Positions 10,880-19,315 are shown, numbered from the stretch's first letter. The stretch is 36,635 nt of DNA from an uncultured Thiodictyon sp. (GCF_903946935.1 NZ_CAJAXH010000041.1:1-36635), one strand, 5' to 3'. Program-made: numbers and translations. Notes: a model not told the origin generated them from the letters alone.

Positions 10880-11947
10880 TCATCGGGAGCCCTCGAGTCG
10901 CTTCAGCCGACGCTCCAGGGTAGCCAATCGCTCATCGGTAGAGGGCGGGTCTGTCGTCGCCTCCAGGGCCGTGACCGCGCGCGTAACGACCTCTGCCAGC
11001 GACTCACCCGGGCGGCGCAGCTCAATCAGCCGATGGTGGGTCTCGACATCCAGGCGAAGCGATTGCATTCGCGCCCTCGGTTGGCCGTGTCTGCCAATGT
11101 GCCGCAATGCCGCAGGCAGACGATCATAGAACGGTGGTTTGGAGCTGGTTCGGGAACGACCCCGCCAGGTGAATAGGCCCAGTGCCATCGCTACCGCCAG
11201 CAACGCTACCCAGAAGAGGCTCCCGGTGCCCTTTGGCGACACCTGCGGCTGGTCTGTAGTGACTGGTGTAGGCACCTCTGGTAGTGGCAATTGCGGTATG
11301 GCCGATGCGGGGAACGATGGCGGCGGACTGACGACCGACATGTCGGTCGCTGGGGTTGCCGCAGAGGTGTCATCAATGTTCAGGTTTGCGGGTGTGGTCG
11401 CTTCCGGCAGTCGACTGGTTGCTGGTGCCGTCGCCTTTGGCGGCGGGTGAGCCGCGGCGGTGTCGGTCGCCAGGAGTGCCTCAAAGTGACTGATTCGTTG
11501 GGCATAGACGGCACGCAGACAGTCCGCCGTGTCGCAGGCCTCGCGGTGTTTCCTCAGCCAGTCCTTTTGCATCTGTTCCGGCGCCAGGCCACGCGCCAGC
11601 AATTGCGAATAGAGTGCCCCCATTCTAATATCTTGGGCATGCACGTCGGGGACGGCACAGATGAGGCGTTCGACCGACGTTCTCGCTCGATCGCAGTCCC
11701 AGGTGACAGCGGGTTTCCACGATTTCATCGGCGCCGGTTGCGTTTCAGTCGGTGTCTGCGCTTCGCCACAATCATCCTTGTAGGCATATAAGTTTCCGCC
11801 ACCGTTCCTGGCGCACCAAGCGTCGCCAGCCGGGTATCGGCAGGCGCTGGCGGGGTCGTCAGCCGCAAGACAGGTCGCATCAACAAAGCGACAGAAGACG
11901 GCGCAGAAAAGCGCAGTCGCGAATTGGCCGATAACTCTATTTTTCAT
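10880..11947 (-). CDS. LprI-like periplasmic domain protein with membrane helix and helix-rich tail
   Basis: A 355-aa protein. A signal peptide ends near residue 28 (ATCLAADD), followed by a small Cys-containing segment. A domain resembling LprI (DUF1311 type; pattern DCDRARTSVERLIC...DC) spans about 75-150; in that family two disulfides and the Cys pattern are typical, and some members inhibit lysozyme. A low-complexity Pro/Thr linker (about 155-240) leads to one membrane helix (LFWVALLAVAMALGLF, about 247-263). The cytosolic tail contains RLDVETHHRLIEL followed by ESLAEVVTRAV, which looks like a ribbon-helix-helix fold, then a short coiled coil. The domain order would link envelope sensing to a cytosolic module. 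It lies between repeat elements at the edge of the toxin-antitoxin patch. Function is not established. Confidence 0.65.
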   Translation of the reverse strand: MKNRVIGQFATALFCAVFCRFVDATCLAADDPASACRYPAGDAWCARNGGGNLYAYKDDCGEAQTPTETQPAPMKSWKPAVTWDCDRARTSVERLICAVPDVHAQDIRMGALYSQLLARGLAPEQMQKDWLRKHREACDTADCLRAVYAQRISHFEALLATDTAAAHPPPKATAPATSRLPEATTPANLNIDDTSAATPATDMSVVSPPPSFPASAIPQLPLPEVPTPVTTDQPQVSPKGTGSLFWVALLAVAMALGLFTWRGRSRTSSKPPFYDRLPAALRHIGRHGQPRARMQSLRLDVETHHRLIELRRPGESLAEVVTRAVTALEATTDPPSTDERLATLERRLKRLEGSR

Positions 11948-12022
11948 TGTGAAGGAGTCGCTGGAGTGGAAGCTGGTCGCGCAGGGTGTACCGTGGCGGT
12001 GGGAACGATGGGTTACTCTTTA

Positions 12023-12064
12023 CGCCCGTAGGAGCGGCCCCCAGGCTGCGACGGGTCGCTGCGA
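12023..12064 (+). repeat. REP-like repeat family B, copy 1
   Basis: Sequence beginning CGCCCGTAGGAGCGGCCCCC and continuing as GGCTGCGACGGGTCGC. A second copy at 32353 differs at about 4 of 41 positions, and an inverted copy lies at 15681. The GTAGGAGCGGC-type core resembles well-known extragenic palindromes of gammaproteobacteria. Confidence 0.75.
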
Positions 12065-12083
12065 GGAGATGTCAAGGCCGTGA

Positions 12084-12455
12084 TTAGTTACGACTTAGCG
12101 GCAACATCCGGATGCGATGACGCCTTGGATCAATCGTCACCAACGCTCCCGCTTTCAGCATCTCCGCTGCGGTGATCAGAGCTTCCAGCACTGCTGCGCC
12201 AATCGCTTCGGGAAGGATATGCTGAAACCGAAGCTGGAGGACGCTGGGAGCTGCCGCGTTCGTCGCAAAAAGCAATGAGCCGAAATCCAAGTCGTGGGTG
12301 AATACCATATAGCCGTTGTCCCGCGCCCAGACCATAATGTCGCTATCTTCCGCGCGGATGTCTCCGATCCTGCTCCAGTGAATCGCGTCATGACCGGCCC
12401 GATTGAGGAAGTCTTCCCACGTCTCGGGGATATTCATGTCCAAGATGATCTTCAT
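12084..12455 (-). CDS. DUF5615 family PIN-like protein, probable toxin
   Basis: A 123-aa PIN-like domain protein. The N-terminus MKIILDMNIP carries the first acidic active-site residue, and the second (THDLDFG, about 55-61) has the paired Asp residues typical of DUF5615. Family members are treated as probable RNases of VapC-like toxin-antitoxin pairs. It starts inside the stop of the upstream DUF433 gene (ATGA overlap at 12452-12455), the standard arrangement for this pair. Length and motifs look complete, so it is probably functional. The actual target RNA is unknown. Confidence 0.88.
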   Translation of the reverse strand: MKIILDMNIPETWEDFLNRAGHDAIHWSRIGDIRAEDSDIMVWARDNGYMVFTHDLDFGSLLFATNAAAPSVLQLRFQHILPEAIGAAVLEALITAAEMLKAGALVTIDPRRHRIRMLPLSRN

Positions 12456-12688
12456 GATGCCTTAAGCGGCACGTCATATTCTTCAGCACGCCAGGTCGCA
12501 TAGGCTAGAGCTGCATAAATGTCCGCTCGTTCCAGGCTGGGATAGAGGTCCAAAACTCTTTCTATCGTTTCGCCGGATGCCAGTAGTCCGGTGACGGTCC
12601 CGACCGTTATCCTGATGCCTCGGATACACGGCTTACCCCCCATGACCTTGGGGTCGATCGTGATTCGCTCTAGTTCCGGGAAATTCAT
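12452..12688 (-). CDS. DUF433 family protein, probable antitoxin
   Basis: A 78-aa protein with the DUF433 signature ITIDPKVMGGKPCIRGIRI near the N-terminus and a helix-turn-helix-like second half (TVGTVTGLLASGE, then RADIYAALAYA). DUF433 proteins are the DNA-binding antitoxin partners of DUF5615 toxins. The antitoxin gene comes first and overlaps the toxin by 4 bp, suggesting translational coupling and autoregulation of the pair. No operator is obvious by eye upstream. Confidence 0.88.
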   Translation of the reverse strand: MNFPELERITIDPKVMGGKPCIRGIRITVGTVTGLLASGETIERVLDLYPSLERADIYAALAYATWRAEEYDVPLKAS

Positions 12689-12834
12689 ATGTTTTCTCTG
12701 TCAGAGTGGCTACGGCTGCAATACAGTATTCCAGCTGGACATCGGGGGCGAAATCCCGCTCGGTGGGGTATCGGTCCCGCGATTCTCTCGGTCAGCATTT
12801 CGGTATCGCGCAAGTTCATGAGCGCCCTGGTACC

Positions 12835-13025
12835 CTATAGATCATTCCACACCATATCTTCCGGATTATCCCAGACCGCGGCGAGCGAACCCGCTTAGGC
12901 ACCCATCAAATTCTCCCATTCCGCTCGCTCTTTTGCTTTAGATAGCCAATTAAATCCAGTACCTCCCGAGCTTGGGGCTTAGGGAGCGTCTTGATCTGCT
13001 CGTGGGTCAACTCGGCAACAGTCAT
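12835..13025 (-). pseudogene. Frameshifted small antitoxin-like gene (DUF2281-like)
   Basis: The frame from ATG 13025 reads MTVAELTHEQIKTLPKPQAR and goes on to GYLKQKSER before a stop at 12906. Adding one base after the SER codons restores a family-like sequence, EWENLMGA, then one in-frame stop, then AGSLAAVWDNPEDMVWNDL ending at 12835. The WDNPEDxVW ending is typical of small DUF2281-like antitoxins. So the gene carries a 1-nt deletion plus a nonsense change. It overlaps the 78-aa gene upstream by ATGA and belongs to the same decayed operon. Confidence 0.7.
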
Positions 13026-13258
13026 GATTGACTCTCCCGAACCGATCCACTCGGCGTCAATGATGCGCTGCCTTCGGTGTCAGGCTCGGTTGCACTGGTG
13101 GAGCCGAGCACGTCGTTGATCAAGGTGGCGGGCGGGCGGACCACGAACCGAGTCCCGGTTTGCTCTGCCAGATGACGCGCCCTCTCGGCGGCCCGCATCA
13201 GGGCTACTGGTGCGGCCTGCATGTCGGGGTCACTGAGTCGGGAAACCGGGGTCTTCAT
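13022..13258 (-). CDS. Small hypothetical protein in a decayed zeta-toxin operon
   Basis: 78 aa. The N-terminus MKTPVSRLSDPDMQAAPVAL resembles small antitoxin-like proteins that accompany zeta-type toxins. The middle (AAERARHLAEQTGTRFVV) is an amphipathic helix followed by a strand, and the C-terminal third looks disordered. It overlaps the truncated toxin upstream and the broken antitoxin downstream, each by ATGA. The specific function is unknown; antitoxin is an inference from position. Confidence 0.55.
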   Translation of the reverse strand: MKTPVSRLSDPDMQAAPVALMRAAERARHLAEQTGTRFVVRPPATLINDVLGSTSATEPDTEGSASLTPSGSVRESQS

Positions 13259-13506
13259 GGATTACCTCCTTCGGCCATCAGGGCAGGGGGCGCACTGGCA
13301 TTGTTGTAATGCTGCCACATATCCACCAGTCCCCCGTAAGGATGGGAAAAATTCCTCAAGCCCGCAGCAAAGCGACGGCGAATCGTCAATTCTGGGACGG
13401 CAGGCCCGCCCTGAGCTACCCGCTCCGCAACGCGAGCCATAGCCGTCTCCGAGTCCGGTAAGGATAGGAAGATCAGTTTGACCGCAAAGCCTTGTATTCG
13501 CCATTT
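13255..13506 (-). pseudogene. Zeta-toxin family C-terminal remnant
   Basis: The recognisable part begins at GFAVKLIFLSLPD (about 13491) and continues through ARVAERVAQGG, TIRRRFAAGLRNF and a WQHYNN ending, which is the C-terminal half of zeta-toxin-like P-loop kinases. The N-terminal half with the Walker A lysine is absent. Upstream sequence in the same frame (13507-13635) is unrelated filler, and a degenerate family A repeat half sits at 13520-13539, just outside the break. The toxin cannot be catalytically active. Confidence 0.75.
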
Positions 13507-13519
13507 CGGGTTACTCGGG

Positions 13520-13539
13520 CTTGGCGCCTTTAGCGTTGA
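13520..13539. repeat. Palindromic repeat family A, degenerate half (copy 3)
   Basis: CTTGGCGCCTTTAGCGTTGA matches the right arm of family A with two inserted or changed positions. No left arm is nearby. It lies about 14 bp from the truncation point of the zeta-toxin remnant and 11 bp from the end of the Mrr gene. Confidence 0.6.
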
Positions 13540-13549
13540 GCATTGTTGC

Positions 13550-14767
13550 CTAGCTCGGCCCCGTGTCCTCTGTCGGATCAAGAGCCGGTTCGGCGTCGGT
13601 GGCGGCTCCACCCTTGGCAAAGTAGCTGTCGTCAATTTCGATTAGAGATTGAGGTCGCTTCTTGACGCAGACTTCATGCTTGAGCAGCAGTTCTATGAGC
13701 TTATCCCCATCGATCAATGTGATGGGTGCGGCTCCCGGGTACAAGGCCGCATCGGTGCAGCCCTTGGCGAAGCGACCGATGGTGATGATGGTGCCGCGGA
13801 TGGCTTGGTGGTAAGGTAACGCGCCGCGCAACTGGTCGAGCACCGGGCGGGTGATAGAACCCTGATGGCGCTTCACCTGAACGACTTCCTTGATCTGAGT
13901 GATGCCGAACTGGTAATTGGCGATCACATCGACACCCTTATCGCCGCTCTGCTTGGTAACGACCACGTCCTCGTAATCCATCGCTTCGAGGAGGTCGCGG
14001 ATGAGAATCTCGAAGCGGTAGGGGTTTATCTTACCGAGCAGTTCCCGGAGTGCTGTGACCTGAGCGTCGTTGTAGCTCTTGATCGCGCTTAGTACTCGTT
14101 GATGCGCCTGCTGCTCCGGCGCGCCACTCGAATCGGCGGCGTAGGCGATGCCTTTCTCGGTGATGGCGTAGGTATTACCTGCACGAGTGGAGTAGCCGCG
14201 TTCGACAACGTTGAGCATACGATAACGTAGCGTATGCTGGATGGTCGAAGGAGTCCTATAAGTTGAATGGGCCAGCAAGAAACTACCCCAGTCTTCGAGC
14301 AGATCGCCACGTTTACCCGGCGAATGCGCGGCGAGGATGGATAGTAGATTCGGAATGCCTTCGGCCTCGTCGATCTTGCGGACCGTGGCAATATCGTCGT
14401 CGAGAAATGCCTGCCCGATGTCGGTCAGGCGGTATGCGCCAGTGCTGTCAGGCATCAGCAGCTTGTACGTGGCGATAAACCGGTAAGCGCCGTAAAGGTA
14501 GCGGGGGTTGATGGTCTCGCAGCTTTCTTTCCAGATTCGGCTGGCTAACACTGCGGACTCACCGCGGAGGCGTTGAATAATCCATTCGTCCGGGTTGCTC
14601 CAATCGACCTGATTTTGGGGCGTGCCGGTATGGTCCCATACGGCGCTGACCATGTCGCGGACGGCAGCTTGGCTGGTCGTGCCCGTCCAGATGACGATGA
14701 GCCTGCGGACTTCCGTATAACTCGGGAGATTGGGAATGTGAACGAGGTCGTGATGAGCTTCGGTCAT
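13550..14767 (-). CDS. Mrr-type restriction endonuclease
   Basis: 405 aa. The N-terminal half is helical with winged-helix-like segments, including YRLTDIGQAFL and YAITEKGIAYA, which are probably DNA-reading. The C-terminal catalytic domain is of the Mrr_cat (PD-(D/E)xK) type: a helix with NPYRFEILIRDLLEAM, then GDKGVDVIANYQ carrying the active-site Asp (about 277), then VVQVKRH supplying the Q-x-K pair (about 295-300), then the conserved LRGAL and GTIITIGRFAKG stretches. Mrr-family enzymes cut modified or foreign DNA. No methyltransferase is adjacent, consistent with a modification-dependent (type IV) enzyme. Start ATG 14767. It stands in the defence and TA patch. Confidence 0.88.
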   Translation of the reverse strand: MTEAHHDLVHIPNLPSYTEVRRLIVIWTGTTSQAAVRDMVSAVWDHTGTPQNQVDWSNPDEWIIQRLRGESAVLASRIWKESCETINPRYLYGAYRFIATYKLLMPDSTGAYRLTDIGQAFLDDDIATVRKIDEAEGIPNLLSILAAHSPGKRGDLLEDWGSFLLAHSTYRTPSTIQHTLRYRMLNVVERGYSTRAGNTYAITEKGIAYAADSSGAPEQQAHQRVLSAIKSYNDAQVTALRELLGKINPYRFEILIRDLLEAMDYEDVVVTKQSGDKGVDVIANYQFGITQIKEVVQVKRHQGSITRPVLDQLRGALPYHQAIRGTIITIGRFAKGCTDAALYPGAAPITLIDGDKLIELLLKHEVCVKKRPQSLIEIDDSYFAKGGAATDAEPALDPTEDTGPS

Positions 14768-14912
14768 TTTTGGCTAGGTGATCCATTGCTTGAGCGTGAA
14801 GAGACCTGGGCGGCATATTGGGGCTAGTATAATCAACCAAGTGGTCGCGGGCGTGCGAGTCAGTGAACCTCGGTCGGTCATAGGTATACCTGATTCTTGG
14901 AGTACTGTAATC

Positions 14913-15278
14913 TCAAGCGGCTAGCGGTGCCCTCAGATCGATCTCATTCCAAGGGACGAAGACGCGCTGGCGGTCGTCGATTTCGAGGATACCAAGATCG
15001 ACCAAAGTCCCAACATCGGTGCGGCCAGGGGGACTGTCATTCTCGATGAGTTCAGCGAGGTCGCCGATGGGTTTTGGTCCGCTTCGCTTGACCGTCTGAA
15101 TCAGTTCCCAGCGCTTGAGCGTAAAGGTGCTCAACAGCTCAGACAGGCTCTCGAAGCCAATCGACTCAATTGGGCTGACCGCTTCGCCACGTTCCACGCG
15201 TTCCCAGGTTTGCGCGAACGCCTCCATTGCGGCCTGCGGGGTGGATATCGCGATACGAAGGATGCGTCGTTCAGTCAT
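14913..15278 (-). CDS. TumA/HVO_A0114-like helix-turn-helix antitoxin
   Basis: 121 aa. The core TFTLKRWELIQTVKRSGPKP followed by IGDLAELIENDSPPGRTDVG and LVDLGILEIDD matches the winged helix of the HVO_A0114/TumA family, in which the KRWELL...GP pattern begins the DNA-binding domain. In intact loci the gene follows a TumE (DUF6516-like) toxin, and only the last residues of that toxin remain here, overlapping this start (see 15271-15372). The antitoxin itself looks complete, so it is now an orphan regulator. Confidence 0.72.
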   Translation of the reverse strand: MTERRILRIAISTPQAAMEAFAQTWERVERGEAVSPIESIGFESLSELLSTFTLKRWELIQTVKRSGPKPIGDLAELIENDSPPGRTDVGTLVDLGILEIDDRQRVFVPWNEIDLRAPLAA

Positions 15279-15372
15279 CGGTCAGTCTCCTGACATCTGC
15301 CAAGAAATCGCCGAGCAAAGTCCGGACGTCGATCGCGGACGGTCTGACGGCCTTGGAAGAGGTTTCTGGCGT
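15271..15372 (-). pseudogene. TumE-like toxin C-terminal remnant
   Basis: The frame ending at the TGA at 15271-15273 reads SAIDVRTLLGDFLADVRRLTDD, the usual ending of TumE-type toxins (a DFLADVRR helix), and overlaps the antitoxin start by 8 bp as in intact pairs. It is stopped upstream by TGA at about 15373 and I cannot find the rest of the toxin. The short length limits confidence in family assignment. Confidence 0.5.
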
Positions 15373-15680
15373 TCATGGCCCCAATAACGCCACGGTTCGG
15401 CACTTAGGTCAAGTCTGGATGTGCTCGCTCGGGTTCCAGGATCGGCCCGCTTGGCGGACGCCGTCAGTCGTACGAGGAGCGCAGTCCGCTCGGCGGGGAG
15501 TCGTCCGCGGTGCGGGCGGGGTCGTTATCGCTTGGGGCACTGTCGTATGCCAGGGGACGGACTGTCCAGGCCCCCGTCAGTGCGCCGCTTGTTCCTCGGA
15601 CCCCTTGGGTTCGTCGGCGATGAAGTTGGCGTTGCAACGCCCGGCCTTGGTCGCCGGGACGGCCATGTGGGCCTTGCGGG

Positions 15681-15730
15681 CGACCTGTCGCGGCCTGGGG
15701 GCCGCTCCTAGGGGGTAGGAGTGGCCCCTG
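15681..15730. repeat. REP-like repeat family B, inverted pair
   Basis: 15681-15710 is the reverse complement of the family B core (TAGGAGCGGCCCCCAGGCCG on the minus strand). It is followed after 5 nt by a forward half copy, TAGGAGTGGCCCCTGG (15716-15731). The two halves can fold into a long hairpin. Confidence 0.7.
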
Positions 15731-15839
15731 GCAAAGATCATGGCCCCCAATATCCCGTGGTAGAAAGGCACGTCGGCCGGTGCCGTGCGATGTCAGCCGG
15801 TGCCGAGTCCCCTCCGGGGTGCAGGCATCCGGCGGGGTG

Positions 15840-15845
15840 TATAAT
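15840..15845 (+). promoter_or_regulatory. Possible -10 element for the tubulin-like operon
   Basis: A perfect TATAAT preceded directly by TG, about 148 nt before the start codon. No TTGACA-like element lies 16-18 bp upstream, so this is only a candidate sigma-70 promoter. It does stand out in very GC-rich DNA. Confidence 0.35.
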
Positions 15846-15943
15846 TTCGGCCTGCCTGGTGCGACGCCGGGGGTTGACCCGGCCGCTGCCTGAGCGTCCC
15901 GGCGTTGGCCAGGCGTTAAGTCCCTTTCTCACCACGGCGGCCC

Positions 15944-15966
15944 GGCGGTTGTCGGTGAACCGCCGC
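15944..15966 (+). promoter_or_regulatory. Leader hairpin upstream of the tubulin-like gene
   Basis: CGGCGGTT (15944-15951) pairs perfectly with AACCGCCG (15959-15966) around a 7-nt loop and is followed by a T-rich stretch (CTTTGCTTTT), 26 nt before the start codon. It could be an attenuator-like structure or limit access to the AGGTG ribosome site at 15983-15987. Confidence 0.4.
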
Positions 15967-15992
15967 CCGCTTTGCTTTTCACAGGTGCAATC

Positions 15993-18900
15993 ATGGCTGA
16001 CAGCGACTATCGTGCAGAGCAGGGTACTATTACCCCGGCCTTTTTCATCGGTGTGGGTGGGGTCGGTTCCCGGATCGTCGATCGGATCGCGGCGCGGGCC
16101 GCCAGTCTGCCCAATTGGGAGAGTCAGCTGCGGCCGCTGACTGCATTTATATCAATCGATACCAATGACCTGGATCAGGATGCGTTGAAGTCGATCCCCA
16201 AGGGCAACCGGATCAATATCGCGGCCTTCGACAAACAGAAGGTGGTCGAGCATCTGCGCCGCTCTAACGATCCGCAGGCGGCGCAATGGCTGCCCGCCAC
16301 CTATAACCCGCGGGAGGGTGTCAAGCCGGGGGCCGGACAGATCCGCATCGAATCCCGGCTGGGGTTCTTTTTTCATTCACCGGCGATCCGCCAGCGTCTG
16401 CATGATCTGGTCAACCAGGCCCTGGCCCCGGGCATCACCTGGCGCAAGCACGGCAAGTTCAATATCTATCTCTTCTGCACCCTGGCCGGTGGCACCGGCT
16501 CCGGCAGCTTCCTGTCGCTGGCCTATCTGGTGGATGAGATCGTCAAGCGTGCCAATTGGCAGCCGCGCGTGATTGCCAATCTGTTGCTCTCGACCCTGAT
16601 GACCGATAAGGTAGGTCCGGAGCTGCATACCAATATCCATGCCAATACCTATGCGGCGCTGAAGGAGCTGGAGAGCCTGACTAAGCTCGATTACGCCCAG
16701 GTCAAGCAGTCGGGTCGCACCGCCGAGCCCTTCCAGTATGTCCGCAACGAGTCATCGCGCGATCGGCTGAGTGTCAGCACGCGGCCCTTTTTCGTCTCAT
16801 TCATCCTCGACCGCCCGCCCCATGTCGGCACCCGCGACCCGGAGAAGGTCATTGCCGATGCCGCCTTTTTGCAGGTCTTCACGCCGGTCATCAATGAGCT
16901 GGCCGGTGAGTATGACAACTATGAGCAGCACCTGGAGTCACTGACCCGCTTCCCCGGCGACTTGAGCGATGTCGGCGAGGGCTTTACCAAGAATTTCGGC
17001 ACCTTCGGCGCGGTGGCCCTAGTCCTGCCGGGCGCCGACCTGCTGGAGTATTGCGCGCTGCGCTTTGCCGCCCAGGCCCTGCGCGCCCAGATCACCTTTG
17101 GCGTGGATGAGTCCGAGGTGGCCGATGACCGTGCCCGCGCCCTGGCCAAGCTGGCGGTTGACTATAACAGCCCACGCTTTGCCCAGATGTCGGACGAGGG
17201 CCGCGAGGAGCTCATCAATGACTCATTCGTTGCATCGGTGCGTGAGCTAGCCCGCCAGGATGCCATTGAGGAACTGTTCGACGGCTATTGGTATCGGCTG
17301 GTCCAGTCGGTGGATACCGGCGCCGTCACCGGCACCACGGCGAAGGGTGACGCGGTGCATGCCGATACCCTGGTGCAGCAGGTCGAGCGGCGACTGGCCG
17401 AACAGCGTGAGGTGCTGATCAATCGTATCGCGATCAAGGATCGCACCATGTTCTTCCAGAAGGAACAGGCCAATGCCTATATCGACATGGTCTCCAAGCT
17501 CGAGGAGGAGGTGCGCCGCGGTCACCAATTGGTCGATGGCGAGGCGCTGGGGCTGGTGACTGGCGCCCGCGAGGGGGAGCCGATCGCCGGGCTCAAGCTC
17601 GACCCGATCCAGGAGCGTTATCTGGTGGTGCGTCTGCTGGAGATCTGCGGCAAGAACTGGCTCACCAAGGCCCGCGACGATGAGCAGGCGGCCGAGTCGA
17701 AGGACATCGTCAAGTCGCAGAAAAAGCGCGCCGAGCTGCGCGATCTGACCTATGAAAACCTGCGCAAGGCGGCGGCCAGTCGGCGGCTGTTCAATCGCGA
17801 TCAGGACTTTATCCATGCCAAGGAAGAGGCGCAGGCGGTCTATACCCAGGCCAAGACAGCGGCCCTGCGCTATCTGGATGCCCGAGTGCGCCTGATGCAA
17901 TTGCGTGGCCTCCTGGAATTCCTGCAAGGCCGGTCGCGCCAATATGTGCGGCTGGCCACCCGCATGGACGGATTGGTGAAGGAACTGGAGAAGGATGCGG
18001 CCCGGTTGCAGGCCGGCGAGACCGCCGTGGTCCCGTCCTATAGTATGCGGGTGGAGGTCTTCGAGACCCTGGACGAACCGCGTCGCCGCATCTGGCAGCG
18101 GGTGTGGAGTCGGCTCTTCATCGAAGACGGGCGCTTTGTCAATACCTTCGATCGTCAGGCGCTCGCCGAGGCCATTTCAACTCAATTGAAGCCGGTGGTG
18201 CAGGAGGGCGGGCGGGTGGTCGCCAAGGGTGTGGATCAGACCGTGGCCGATCTGCGCCGGGCCTTGACGCAACTCGGGCGCGAGCGGTTGCGTGGGGCCA
18301 TCTTTGGCGGTGAGGGCCAGCCGGGGCTCGATGTGATCTCCGGGTTGAATCTGGAGGCCAGGCTGATGCTGGAGCCCACCAAGGCGCCGGGTGAGTCGGT
18401 GACCGATGACGCGCTGGCGGGCTATCGTAAGCGCAAGCTCCTGGCGCTCGGGCAACTGGCGGGGGTGATGGCGCGGGTGAGTGCGGCGGAGTCCGCGGCG
18501 CTCGATGATGGTGTGGTCACCAATCGCACTCGGCTGGTCGTGCTCGGTGTCGATAGCGATGCGGGTGGGCGGGGTGCCGAGGCCTTCAAAGACGAGCTGA
18601 TCGATGTCTTAAGCGATGGCGGCCGGCAGGTCAAGACCACCCAATGGCATGACCCGCGCCTGATCATCGTTCATGATGTGGTGATGCCGATCCCGCTGTA
18701 TTATTTCGCGGCGCTGATCGACGAGATCGAGCCCTCGTATCTGCGGCTCGCGGGGGATGAGCGGCGCGGTTTCCGCCTGCACACCGACAGCCATTGGGAG
18801 GACGCCCTGCCGAATCTCAATCCGCGCCGAGCCGAGGTATCTGCCGGTTGGGCGCTCAAGACCCTCACGACCGGGCTGATCGCGCGGGTGATCGGGGTCG

Positions 18901-19295
18901 ATGCCGTCGCGGTCGAGGGCGTGGATACGGATCGCTTTGTCTGGCGCCGTGCGGGCGCCGAGCCATTCATCTTGGGTGCCGAGTTTGTACTCGCCCTGGC
19001 CAAGATCGGCGCCATCCATGACGACCTGCACCTGCGCGCCTCGCTGGAGGATCAGATCGGGCAGCAATTGGGCGCTATGACGTCCGATGCGCGCCAGATC
19101 CGCCGGTTGGAGCTGATCGGGCAATTGACGGCGGACCTGGACCACATCAGCGTCAAGCGCGTGCAAGGCCTTGAGGTCTCAGCCTATGATTATCTCAATG
19201 GCCCGGTGATGCGCGCATTGCTGCATGGGCTGAAGGAGCTGCCTCCCGACCCGCAGTCCCCGCGGGAGGCGCGGCGCGAGCAGAAGCGGTATTAA
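15993..19295 (+). CDS. Tubulin-like protein (Tubulin_2 type), probable GTP-binding
   Basis: 1100 aa, cytosolic. The first strand and loop IGVGGVGSRIVDRI (about 19-32) and the signature loop LAGGTGSGSF (GGTGSGS at 166-172) match the nucleotide-binding T1 and T4 loops of the tubulin/FtsZ fold; a FISIDTNDLD stretch between them fits the next strand. This pattern is that of the bacterial Tubulin_2 family, which is much longer than FtsZ and little studied. Beyond about residue 450 the protein is largely helical and charged, including KSQKKRAELRDLTYENLRKA and further coiled-coil-like stretches, with no membrane segment. ATG 15993 is preferred over TTG 15972 because AGGTG lies 5 nt upstream. A two-pass membrane partner gene follows, which suggests a membrane-tethered assembly. 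Polymerisation is not shown by sequence. Confidence 0.85.
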   Translation: MADSDYRAEQGTITPAFFIGVGGVGSRIVDRIAARAASLPNWESQLRPLTAFISIDTNDLDQDALKSIPKGNRINIAAFDKQKVVEHLRRSNDPQAAQWLPATYNPREGVKPGAGQIRIESRLGFFFHSPAIRQRLHDLVNQALAPGITWRKHGKFNIYLFCTLAGGTGSGSFLSLAYLVDEIVKRANWQPRVIANLLLSTLMTDKVGPELHTNIHANTYAALKELESLTKLDYAQVKQSGRTAEPFQYVRNESSRDRLSVSTRPFFVSFILDRPPHVGTRDPEKVIADAAFLQVFTPVINELAGEYDNYEQHLESLTRFPGDLSDVGEGFTKNFGTFGAVALVLPGADLLEYCALRFAAQALRAQITFGVDESEVADDRARALAKLAVDYNSPRFAQMSDEGREELINDSFVASVRELARQDAIEELFDGYWYRLVQSVDTGAVTGTTAKGDAVHADTLVQQVERRLAEQREVLINRIAIKDRTMFFQKEQANAYIDMVSKLEEEVRRGHQLVDGEALGLVTGAREGEPIAGLKLDPIQERYLVVRLLEICGKNWLTKARDDEQAAESKDIVKSQKKRAELRDLTYENLRKAAASRRLFNRDQDFIHAKEEAQAVYTQAKTAALRYLDARVRLMQLRGLLEFLQGRSRQYVRLATRMDGLVKELEKDAARLQAGETAVVPSYSMRVEVFETLDEPRRRIWQRVWSRLFIEDGRFVNTFDRQALAEAISTQLKPVVQEGGRVVAKGVDQTVADLRRALTQLGRERLRGAIFGGEGQPGLDVISGLNLEARLMLEPTKAPGESVTDDALAGYRKRKLLALGQLAGVMARVSAAESAALDDGVVTNRTRLVVLGVDSDAGGRGAEAFKDELIDVLSDGGRQVKTTQWHDPRLIIVHDVVMPIPLYYFAALIDEIEPSYLRLAGDERRGFRLHTDSHWEDALPNLNPRRAEVSAGWALKTLTTGLIARVIGVDAVAVEGVDTDRFVWRRAGAEPFILGAEFVLALAKIGAIHDDLHLRASLEDQIGQQLGAMTSDARQIRRLELIGQLTADLDHISVKRVQGLEVSAYDYLNGPVMRALLHGLKELPPDPQSPREARREQKRY

Positions 19296-19315
19296 TTATT
19301 TATGCGGAAAATGAT

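Larger units (their letters stand above)
15373..15992. other. Gene-free stretch upstream of the tubulin-like gene
   Basis: About 620 bp with no reading frame I recognise. It holds the inverted family B repeat (15681-15730), a perfect TATAAT (15840-15845) and a leader hairpin (15944-15966). GC is high throughout, and short frames on both strands show no conserved motif. Confidence 0.5.

Noticed and set aside
10703-11176. 157-aa plus-strand frame
   Set aside because: It is a translation of repeat copy 2 and the antisense of the LprI-like gene.
15577-15771. 64-aa minus-strand frame
   Set aside because: It crosses the family B hairpin and has no recognised motif or ribosome site.
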